IMG/VR virus record: IMGVR_UViG_3300028394_001649
Span: 1-45,892 of that record
Reading direction: 5' to 3' (one strand)
DNA: 45,892 nucleotides
From: a virus
The notes under the pieces: generated by a model
Database searches by the model: none
What the model was told of the DNA's origin: nothing
Seen by the model: only the letters and a program-made list of their open reading frames with translations
Position numbers and translations under genes: made by a program
Part shown: piece after piece, positions 40,379 to 45,892 of the stretch
How positions within the stretch are numbered: the stretch's first letter is position 1
Layout: every line of letters starts with the position of its first letter

Positions 40379-41856
40379 ATTTCTATACAAATGTATTTTA
40401 TGATTTCAAGTCCATTCTTTATGCAGAAAAAGAGAATGGCATAACTGTCTATAGGAGTGAGGAATATGTTCCAAGCGTTTATCTGCCGTCTAAAAAGAAA
40501 ACTGATTCTCTTTCGATTCATGGTCAGTATGTTCATGAAATGACATTTGATTCTTATCAGTCATACAAGGAATTCTCTGAGAAGTATGCTGATGTCCCCA
40601 ATTTTGAGATTCATGGTGATATTCAAACCGAATATCAGTTCATCAATCGCAAATATGGAACTGATATTTCCTATGATTTTTCACAGATAGACATCATGTA
40701 TATTGACATTGAAACCACCTCTGAGAAGGGGTGGCCTTCAATTGAAGATCCTGAAGAAGAGATCATTGCGATTACTGTATTTTCCAGTAAGCATGGAAAT
40801 GCAACTTTCTGTCTTGGTATATTCAATCCTGGCGATATGGATATCAAGGTATTTGAATATCAAGATGAACAGAAACTACTCAGAGAATTCCTTGAATACT
40901 TTGCCAAGAATTATCCCGATGTTGTGAGTGGTTGGAACATTCGTTTCTTTGACTTTCCATATCTCATCAAGAGAATCAAAAAGGTTCTTGGACATAAAGC
41001 AGCAAAGATGCTTTCTCCTTGGGGTATTCTAAAGGAAAAGTATATCACTCGCAATGGTAAGGAAGATCTGATGTATGATATCATCGGAGTCTCCATGCTC
41101 GACTACTTTGAAGTCTACAAGACATTCACATATGTCAATCAGGAATCTTATCGTCTTGATCATATTGCGTATGTTGAATTAGGTCAGCGTAAATTGGCAT
41201 ATGATGAATACGAGAGTATGAATGAGTTCTACAAGAAGGATTTCCAGAAGTTTATTCAGTATAATATCCGAGATGTTGAACTCGTTCAGAAATTGGAAGA
41301 GAAGTTAAAGCTTATAGAACTCTCTGTGGCACTTGCATATTCAGCAGGAGTTAATTTTCAGGATGTATTCTCTCAGGTTCGTACATGGGATGTAATCATC
41401 TATAATTACTTGAGCAAGAAGAACATCGTCATTCCTCCCAAGAAGAGGGGACGAAAGGATGAGCAATATGCTGGTGCTTATGTCAAGGAACCTCTTGTCG
41501 GTATGCATGAATGGGTAGTATCCTTTGACTTGAATTCACTTTATCCGCATCTCATCATGCATTATAATATTTCCACAGAGACAATCACACCCGATGAAGT
41601 GCGTGGTCTTATTTCACCAGATGCTATTCTCAAAGGTGATGTTGTTGCCACTAAATTAATACAACAATTCAAGGAAAAGAATCTATCCGTTGCTGCCAAT
41701 GGGACAACCTATCGCAAGGATATTCGTGGATTCTTACCAGAACTTATGGATACGATGTATCAAGAGCGTAAAACATTCAAAAATAAAATGATTGAATCGC
41801 AAAAACATTTAGAGGAAATCACTAAGGAACTCATGCGTAGGGCATTGACAAAGTAA
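40375..41856 (+). CDS. 43A: DNA polymerase gp43, N-terminal part (gp43A): exonuclease and palm motif A
   Basis: Family B replicative polymerase, first half, 493 residues. The 3'-5' exonuclease motif YIDIETT carries the catalytic Asp at ~111 and Glu at ~113 (T4: 112, 114). Further exonuclease motifs include VVSGWNIRFFDFPYL (about 184-198) and YNIRDVELV (about 301-309). Polymerase motif A FDLNSLYPHLI has its catalytic Asp at ~385. The chain ends with the fingers helix QERKTFKNKM ... LMRRALTK and a true stop at 41854. Motifs B and C are absent here and are found in the gene at 43436. The two parts must assemble. No intein or splice motif seen at the end. Confidence 0.93.
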   Translation: MNFYTNVFYDFKSILYAEKENGITVYRSEEYVPSVYLPSKKKTDSLSIHGQYVHEMTFDSYQSYKEFSEKYADVPNFEIHGDIQTEYQFINRKYGTDISYDFSQIDIMYIDIETTSEKGWPSIEDPEEEIIAITVFSSKHGNATFCLGIFNPGDMDIKVFEYQDEQKLLREFLEYFAKNYPDVVSGWNIRFFDFPYLIKRIKKVLGHKAAKMLSPWGILKEKYITRNGKEDLMYDIIGVSMLDYFEVYKTFTYVNQESYRLDHIAYVELGQRKLAYDEYESMNEFYKKDFQKFIQYNIRDVELVQKLEEKLKLIELSVALAYSAGVNFQDVFSQVRTWDVIIYNYLSKKNIVIPPKKRGRKDEQYAGAYVKEPLVGMHEWVVSFDLNSLYPHLIMHYNISTETITPDEVRGLISPDAILKGDVVATKLIQQFKEKNLSVAANGTTYRKDIRGFLPELMDTMYQERKTFKNKMIESQKHLEEITKELMRRALTK

Positions 41857-41872
41857 AGTTTTCTGGTATAAT
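41845..41872 (+). promoter_or_regulatory. Consensus sigma70-type promoter abutting the SPOUT methyltransferase start
   Basis: TTGACA (41845-41850), 16-nt spacer, TGG-TATAAT (41867-41872), 6 nt, ATG at 41879. The -35 lies inside the last codons of gp43A. Full consensus in both boxes. The expected +1 falls on the start codon. Confidence 0.88.
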
Positions 41873-41878
41873 AGACGG

Positions 41879-42418
41879 ATGGAAACGAGGAACATTATTG
41901 ACTACTTTCATTACTGGACGCACGAAGCGATTATTGCAGATCTTGATGCAAAACGGAATAATTTTACCGTTCTTTGCAGCAATCTTTACAATGATTTCAA
42001 CATCGCTACAGTCATTCGTAACTCAAATGCGTTCCTCGCGAAGCAGGTGATCCTATACGGATCCAAGCAGTATGATCGCCGTGGCACTGTTGGAACACAT
42101 CATTATACTAATTTCATTCATGCCAAGACTTTTACCGAACTAGATGAAAGAATGAAGATTCTTCGTCAGACCTATGGTACGGTAAAGATCATCGGCATAG
42201 ATAATGTTCCAGGTGCTACGGCGATTGATACTTTTGAATGGAACACAAATACACATTATGTTCTAGCGTTCGGTCAAGAACAAGTCGGTCTACCAACAGA
42301 AATCCTCGACATCTGTGATCACATCTTGTATATTAAACAATATGGAACTGTCAGGAGTCTGAATGTAGGAACCGCGAGTGGTATCGCAATGTACGCACTC
42401 GCAAGTAATGTGTTTTAA
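41879..42418 (+). CDS. SPOUT (TrmH/SpoU-family) RNA 2'-O-methyltransferase
   Basis: 179 residues. The three conserved SpoU motifs are present: FNIATVIRNSNAFLAKQVILYG (about 40-60), HYVLAFGQEQVGLP (about 124-137) and YGTVRSLNVGTASGIAMYAL (about 155-174). The last forms the trefoil-knot SAM site. Family members methylate the 2'-OH of tRNA or rRNA (TrmH acts on Gm18, TrmL on the wobble base of tRNA-Leu(UAA)). Its stop codon is immediately followed by two tRNA genes, suggesting tRNA as substrate. The gene interrupts the polymerase. No ribosome site; predicted leaderless. Confidence 0.9.
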   Translation: METRNIIDYFHYWTHEAIIADLDAKRNNFTVLCSNLYNDFNIATVIRNSNAFLAKQVILYGSKQYDRRGTVGTHHYTNFIHAKTFTELDERMKILRQTYGTVKIIGIDNVPGATAIDTFEWNTNTHYVLAFGQEQVGLPTEILDICDHILYIKQYGTVRSLNVGTASGIAMYALASNVF

Positions 42419-42489
42419 TACCCCGTGGTGAAATGGTATCACAGAAGCCTTTGGAGCTTCTTTTCTTGGTTCGAATCCAAGCGGGGTAG
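42419..42489 (+). tRNA. tRNA-Gln (anticodon TTG)
   Basis: Acceptor stem TACCCCG / CGGGGTA (7 perfect pairs), D arm GTG/CAC with GG in the loop, anticodon stem GAAGC/GCTTC (42444-42448, 42456-42460), loop CTTTGGA with anticodon TTG at 42451-42453 reading CAA, T arm CTTGG-TTCGAAT-CCAAG, discriminator G at 42489. 71 nt, CCA not encoded. Begins at the base after the methyltransferase stop. Would support the AT-rich codon usage of the phage. Confidence 0.93.
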
Positions 42490-42494
42490 TTTTT

Positions 42495-42567
42495 GGGGAT
42501 GTAGTCCAATGGCAGAGACAAATCACTTAAAATGATTCCAGTGTGGGTTCGAGTCCCACCATCCTTA
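42495..42567 (+). tRNA. tRNA with Leu anticodon TAA but short (class I) variable loop
   Basis: Acceptor GGGGATG / CATCCTT (two terminal G-U pairs), D arm GTC/GAC with GG in the loop, anticodon stem AATCA/TGATT, loop CTTAAAA with anticodon TAA (42528-42530, reads UUA), variable loop of only 5 nt (CCAGT, 42538-42542), T arm GTGGG-TTCGAGT-CCCAC, discriminator A at 42567. Bacterial tRNA-Leu normally has a long variable arm, so identity and charging are uncertain. CCA not encoded. Confidence 0.85.
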
Positions 42568-42587
42568 TTAAATCGGAGACGACGATA

Positions 42588-42830
42588 ATGTATGGAATTA
42601 TGACCAAACTGAACAACTTCGTTGACGACAACCTGAAAGACTCCTTGGGAGTACCTCGTAAGGGCGTTCTGGCATTTAAGAAGAAGACTAGTGCGGTCAC
42701 CGAATGTGATGCCCTGAATGACCTCCTGACGACTAAGAAAACTAAACCATATGTGGTTGCCAAGTTTCCAGAAGATGAAACCTCATCATATGGATTTATT
42801 GTGGATGGTGTGTGGAAGCAAAAATTATAA
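42588..42830 (+). CDS. Small hypothetical protein (80 aa)
   Basis: Starts at the ATG at 42588 with GGAG at 42575-42578; an in-frame GTG inside the tRNA is rejected. YGIMTKLNNFVDDNLKDSLGVPRKGVLAFKKKTSAVTECDALNDLL is followed by an acidic C-terminal half with YGFIVDGVWKQKL. No recognised family; no membrane segment. The last codons contain the late-promoter element at 42826. Confidence 0.65.
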   Translation: MYGIMTKLNNFVDDNLKDSLGVPRKGVLAFKKKTSAVTECDALNDLLTTKKTKPYVVAKFPEDETSSYGFIVDGVWKQKL

Positions 42831-42833
42831 ATA
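42826..42833 (+). promoter_or_regulatory. T4-type late promoter (-10 TATAAATA)
   Basis: Exact TATAAATA overlapping the previous stop codon, 19 nt before the ATG at 42853, with AGAGGA as ribosome site between. One of three exact copies placed directly before genes in this window. Confidence 0.72.
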
Positions 42834-42852
42834 CTTCATAAGAGGAACAATT

Positions 42853-43212
42853 ATGGAATGTATTTCGAAATTACTGACACTTCAAAACCAACTTCGCGTT
42901 CACCATTGGCAAACACCATCATATGCTGAACACAAAGCATTGGGTAAGGCATACGCAGGATTGGATCCACTAATTGATACCTTTGTGGAAACATATATGG
43001 GCAAGTATGGAAAAGATACACAGCAGAATAGAAGTATTGATCTACAAGGGTACGAAACTGCTCATCCAATGCCAGTATTGAAGTATTTTGAAAATTATTT
43101 AATCAATGAACTTCCAAACGATTTGTCTGAACAAGATACAGAACTTTTAAATATTCGCGATGAAATGTTAAGTGTTCTCAATCAGACTAAGTATCTCTTG
43201 ACTCTACATTGA
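42853..43212 (+). CDS. Ferritin-like/DUF5856-type phage protein
   Basis: 119 residues from the ATG at 42853 (ribosome site AGAGGA). The N-terminal MECISKLLTLQNQLRVHHWQTPSYAEHKALGKAYAGLDPLIDTFVETYMGKYG is the pattern of a small helical-bundle family found in T4-like phages, resembling a ferritin/Dps-type bundle: HWQT ... EHKALG ... D.LIDTFVE. It lacks the full Dps length (about 160) and no second helix pair with metal ligands is obvious. Function unproven; possible metal or DNA protection role. It lies inside the polymerase gap. Confidence 0.75.
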   Translation: MECISKLLTLQNQLRVHHWQTPSYAEHKALGKAYAGLDPLIDTFVETYMGKYGKDTQQNRSIDLQGYETAHPMPVLKYFENYLINELPNDLSEQDTELLNIRDEMLSVLNQTKYLLTLH

Positions 43213-43226
43213 GTTTGTAGTATCAT
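43198..43226 (+). promoter_or_regulatory. Sigma70-type promoter abutting the ATG at 43233
   Basis: TTGACT (43198-43203), 17-nt spacer, TATCAT (43221-43226), then exactly 6 nt to the ATG at 43233. Third example of the -10-N6-ATG layout. The -35 overlaps the end of the preceding gene. Confidence 0.75.
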
Positions 43227-43232
43227 GTGTGA

Positions 43233-43475
43233 ATGATTTACGAGTTTAAAAATCCAATTCCTGTAACCACACCTATGGGTGATGGTTATATTTTATATGT
43301 TCGCGATGGCGGAACATGGGAAAACGATATTTTCGCCGTGGTCTTGACTGAAGGTGGAACGATTCGGCATTTTAGAAGTGATCAGTTGAATGTTTGGGCG
43401 AATGCCACCTTTGGAATTAAAAAGGATTCTACATTATGTCAAAAGACTACTCCAAGTTCACCGATGCCCAACTAA
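43233..43475 (+). CDS. Conserved phage hypothetical protein (80 aa)
   Basis: MIYEFKNPIPVTTPMGDGYILYVRDGGTWENDIFAVVLTEGGTIRHFRSDQLNVWANATFGI: a small beta-rich protein of the type commonly found near replication genes in T4-like phages of aquatic bacteria; function unknown. Its last 40 nt overlap the start of gp43B (43436) in another frame, and the ribosome site of gp43B (AGGA 43423-43426) is inside it, so the two may be translationally coupled. No ribosome site of its own; predicted leaderless start. Confidence 0.75.
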   Translation: MIYEFKNPIPVTTPMGDGYILYVRDGGTWENDIFAVVLTEGGTIRHFRSDQLNVWANATFGIKKDSTLCQKTTPSSPMPN

Positions 43476-44587
43476 TGGCACTGAAAAAACAAACTGAACA
43501 TGATATATCCAAGTATCATAATTTTCAGTTGGTTCGCAAGATTCAGTTAAACTCCGCTTACGGTGCGATAGGGAACCAATATTTTAGATATTATTCTACC
43601 GAACTCGCAGAGGCGATTACTCTGTCGGGTCAATTGTCAATTCAATGGATCGGTCAAGAACTAAACAAATATCTCAACAAGATTATTGGCACTACCGATG
43701 TGGATTATGTGATTGCATCAGATACAGATTCTGTTTATCTGTGTCTTAATAATCTAGTCTTGAAGGTATTTCCAAACACAGGTCTTTTTGATGGAAAACC
43801 AGTTTCGCGACCACCGACAAAGACCGTAGTTGATTTCTTAGATAAGTCTGCGGAACAGGCGATCATTCCATTCATTGAGAAGAAGTTTGCTGAACTCGCA
43901 CTCACCATGAATGCATACGAGAACAAAATGCAGATGGGTCGGGAAGTCATTGCCGACAAGGGAATATGGACTGCCAAGAAACGGTATATGTTGAATGTTT
44001 GGGATTCTGAAGGTGTGCGCTATGCAGAACCTAAACTCAAGATCATGGGAATTGAAACTACTCGTTCTTCAACTCCAGAGTTTGTCCGTAAGCATCTTAA
44101 GAAGGCTATCAATATTACCATGAATGGCACTGCACAGGATATGATAGACTTTGTTGAGAAGTGTCGTAATGAATTTTACGCACTGCCTCCAGAGGATATT
44201 GCATTTCCTCGTAGCGTAAACGGATTGGAAAAATATATTGATCGTTCTGCAATTTATAAAAAATCAACACCTATTGCCGTAAAGGGTGCTTTGATTTACA
44301 ATCATTATCTTGCTAAATTCAAGATTGGTAAGAAATATAGGAAGATTATTGAAGGAGATAAGATTAAATTTCTAATGCTCAAGAAACCAAATCCTGTTGG
44401 TGGTTGCATTGGAGAAGATCAGGTTATTTCTTTTCCAAATGTTCTTCCAAAAGAATTTGAACTTGAGAAATATATTGATTATAAAACGCAATTTGAGAAA
44501 TCTTTTATTGATCCTCTGACCGCCATTCTAGATACTATTGGGTGGTCAACTGAAAAGAAAAATACATTAGAAAACCTATTTGGTTGA
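43436..44587 (+). CDS. 43B: DNA polymerase gp43, C-terminal part (gp43B): motifs B and C, thumb
   Basis: 383 residues, second half of the split family B polymerase. Fingers motif B RKIQLNSAYGAIGN (about 34-47; catalytic Lys at ~35) and motif C IASDTDSVYL with catalytic Asp ~96 and ~98 are here. The thumb follows (KKRYMLNVWDSEGVRYAEPKLKIMGIE near 180-210). The C-terminus TLENLFG resembles the clamp-binding tail of gp43. Own ATG and AGGA ribosome site. Together the two halves (876 residues) match the length of intact T4 gp43 (898), with no gap in the conserved motifs, so the break lies in the fingers helix pair. Confidence 0.93.
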   Translation: MSKDYSKFTDAQLMALKKQTEHDISKYHNFQLVRKIQLNSAYGAIGNQYFRYYSTELAEAITLSGQLSIQWIGQELNKYLNKIIGTTDVDYVIASDTDSVYLCLNNLVLKVFPNTGLFDGKPVSRPPTKTVVDFLDKSAEQAIIPFIEKKFAELALTMNAYENKMQMGREVIADKGIWTAKKRYMLNVWDSEGVRYAEPKLKIMGIETTRSSTPEFVRKHLKKAINITMNGTAQDMIDFVEKCRNEFYALPPEDIAFPRSVNGLEKYIDRSAIYKKSTPIAVKGALIYNHYLAKFKIGKKYRKIIEGDKIKFLMLKKPNPVGGCIGEDQVISFPNVLPKEFELEKYIDYKTQFEKSFIDPLTAILDTIGWSTEKKNTLENLFG

Positions 44588-44597
44588 AAGGAATATT

Positions 44598-45641
44598 ATG
44601 AGTGATTTTTTATCGTCTATGGTTAAGAATTCTGGAAACAAATACGCATCACTGGTTTCCGATGGTCTTGAGGGAAGTGATGTAAATGGATTCGTGGATA
44701 CTGGATGTTATATTCTGAATGGACTACTGTCGGCATCCATTTATAATGGAATGCCAAATAATAAAATTACAGCGATTGCGGGAGAAACATCCACAGGAAA
44801 GACTTATATCGCTTTGGGAATTGCCTCTAAGTTTTTACGGGATAATCCCAATGCTGTTGTTTTATATTTTGATTCTGAACAAGCAGTTACTTCTGAGATG
44901 TTCAAGAATCGTGGAATTGACCCAAAGCGAATTGCAGTATTTCCAGTATCAACGGTGGAGGAATTTCGTCATCAAGTAATTACGATTGTGGACAAATATA
45001 TTGACCTTCCCAAAGGGGAACAGAAACCAACCTTCATCGTTCTTGATTCGTTGGGAATGTTGTCCACGACCAAAGAGATGACTGATACCGCTGATGGAAA
45101 AGATACAAGGGATATGACCCGCGCACAAATCATCAAGGCTACATTTAGAGTCTTGACGGTAAAACTTGGTGTGGCGAAGATTCCTCTTCTGATGACAAAC
45201 CACACATATCAATCCATGGGAATGTTCCCAACGGCAGAACTTGCTGGTGGTCAGGGATTGAAGTATGCGGCATCAACTATTCTTTATCTTTCCAAGCGAA
45301 AGGATAAGAATTCTGATGGTGAGGTTGTTGGAAATATCATTCATTGTAAACTTTATAAGGGTAGATTCACCAAAGAAAATAGCATGGTGGATATTCGGTT
45401 GAATTACGAAACTGGACTTGACCCATATTATGGTCTTGTGGATGTTGCGGTATCTGCTGGAATATTCAAAAAGAATTCAACGCGCATTGAACTTCCAGAT
45501 GGAACCAAAGCGTTTGAGAAGACGATTTATGATAATCCAGAAAAGTATTTTACCAAAGATGTTCTTGCGTTAGTGGAGAAGGCAGTGTATACTCAGTTCA
45601 GTTATGGTGGAGAGAAAACCATAGAGAACACCGATGACTGA
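44598..45641 (+). CDS. uvsX: RecA-like recombinase UvsX
   Basis: Strand-exchange protein of recombination-dependent replication. 347 residues from the ATG at 44598 (AAAGGA at 44587-44592; an in-frame ATG at 44580 overlaps the gp43B stop). Walker A GETSTGKT (62-69), the catalytic acid region YFDSEQAVT (about 94-102), Walker B FIVLDSLGML (about 145-154), and a LMTNHTYQSMGMFPTAELAGGQGLKYAAS segment (DNA-binding loop L2 region) are in RecA/UvsX order. The start and Walker motifs are close to T4-like UvsX. It ends overlapping the gp41 start. Confidence 0.95.
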   Translation: MSDFLSSMVKNSGNKYASLVSDGLEGSDVNGFVDTGCYILNGLLSASIYNGMPNNKITAIAGETSTGKTYIALGIASKFLRDNPNAVVLYFDSEQAVTSEMFKNRGIDPKRIAVFPVSTVEEFRHQVITIVDKYIDLPKGEQKPTFIVLDSLGMLSTTKEMTDTADGKDTRDMTRAQIIKATFRVLTVKLGVAKIPLLMTNHTYQSMGMFPTAELAGGQGLKYAASTILYLSKRKDKNSDGEVVGNIIHCKLYKGRFTKENSMVDIRLNYETGLDPYYGLVDVAVSAGIFKKNSTRIELPDGTKAFEKTIYDNPEKYFTKDVLALVEKAVYTQFSYGGEKTIENTDD

Positions 45642-45892
45642 TGTTGAAAAACTAATTCTTCACAACCTTCTCAAGAACGAGACATACGCACGAAAAGTTA
45701 CTCCCTTCCTACAGAGGGAGTATTTTCATGATCGTGGACTACGATTTGTTTTTGAGACTATTCATGAATTTATTCTAAAATATAATAACCTTCCCACAAA
45801 GGAAGCGATCTATATCATTCTTGATAAGAACAAAAGTATTAATCAAGAAGAGATGAAGCGCATCACAAATTATGTCGAGGAGATTTCCAATT
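45634..45892 (+). CDS. 41: Replicative DNA helicase gp41, N-terminal part (3' truncated by window)
   Basis: Starts at ATG 45634, overlapping the uvsX stop. MTDVEKLILHNLLKNETYARKVTPFLQREYFHDRGLRFVFETIHEFILKYN is the N-terminal domain of the DnaB-type helicase gp41, as in T4-like phages. The Walker A domain lies beyond the window end. Assignment rests on this pattern and on T4 synteny (43-uvsX-41). Confidence 0.88.
   Translation, partial: MTDVEKLILHNLLKNETYARKVTPFLQREYFHDRGLRFVFETIHEFILKYNNLPTKEAIYIILDKNKSINQEEMKRITNYVEEISN

Noticed and set aside
42525-42532. Ochre-suppressor reading of the second tRNA (anticodon TTA)
   Set aside because: With the 5-bp stem and 7-nt loop, U33 is at 42527 and the anticodon is TAA (reads UUA). 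A TTA anticodon would need a shifted loop that breaks the stem.
42543-42587. Upstream GTG start for the 80-residue ORF
   Set aside because: It lies inside the second tRNA T arm; the ATG at 42588 has a GGAG ribosome site.
41780-43500. Intein or group I intron explaining the split polymerase
   Set aside because: No Cys/Ser or HN splice residues at the ends, each half has its own stop or start and ribosome site, and no intron core or homing endonuclease is visible. Experimental splicing data could still change this.

Overview
The window is a contiguous piece of a T4-like myovirus genome (class Caudoviricetes). It is AT-rich and every gene lies on the + strand, usually with start/stop overlaps of the ATGA or GTGA type. 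The phage identity rests on the T4 replication, recombination and late-transcription core being present in T4 order: uvsW (partial), an Lsm-like ORF, gp55, gp47, gp46, gp45, gp44, gp62 and regA on the left, and gp43, uvsX and gp41 (partial) on the right. No photosynthesis or other clear host-marker gene is present, so the host cannot be named. The style (collagen-like fibres, many sugar genes, an Lsm-like protein beside uvsW) resembles T4-like phages of marine or freshwater bacteria more than enteric T-evens.

Region 1 (1-8055) is the replication and late-transcription block: helicase, late sigma factor, SbcCD-like gp46/gp47, sliding clamp, clamp loader and the RegA translational repressor. 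Two small ORFs sit between gp46 and gp45. Region 2 (8083-22170) is an uninterrupted run of about 20 sugar and glycan genes: GT10-, GT17-, GT2-, GT9- and DUF5672-like glycosyltransferases, two class I methyltransferases, a GDP-mannose 3,5-epimerase homologue, two further SDR epimerases, and two DegT-family enzymes, one of them RfbH/E1-like with the diagnostic His and Fe-S cysteines. It also holds a duplicated epimerase 3' end. Region 3 (22199-38153) is a structural block of large modular fibre or adhesin genes: three with Gly-Asn-Thr collagen-like repeats, a glycine-rich protein, and fibres with tandem 29-residue repeats. T4-type late promoters (TATAAATA or near variants) lie upstream of several of them.

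Region 4 (38182-45892) holds dUTPase, a SPPY-motif methyltransferase and a DUF1599/Nmad1-like protein, then a DNA polymerase split into two genes. Between the polymerase halves are a SPOUT methyltransferase, two tRNA genes, a ferritin-like small protein and two small ORFs. uvsX and the start of gp41 follow.

In T4, regA and gene 43 are neighbours. Here about 30 kb of glycan and fibre genes lies between them. The most interesting proposal is that Region 2 makes and attaches glycans to the Thr-rich collagen-like fibres encoded directly downstream. Other notable signals are three near-consensus sigma70-type promoters whose -10 box ends exactly 6 nt before the ATG (predicted leaderless mRNAs), a perfect 14-bp hairpin inside gp44, a tRNA with a Leu(UAA) anticodon but a short variable loop, an 11-copy fibre module not assigned to a known family, and a split polymerase with a non-intein insertion. 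No intergenic stretch exceeds about 165 bases.
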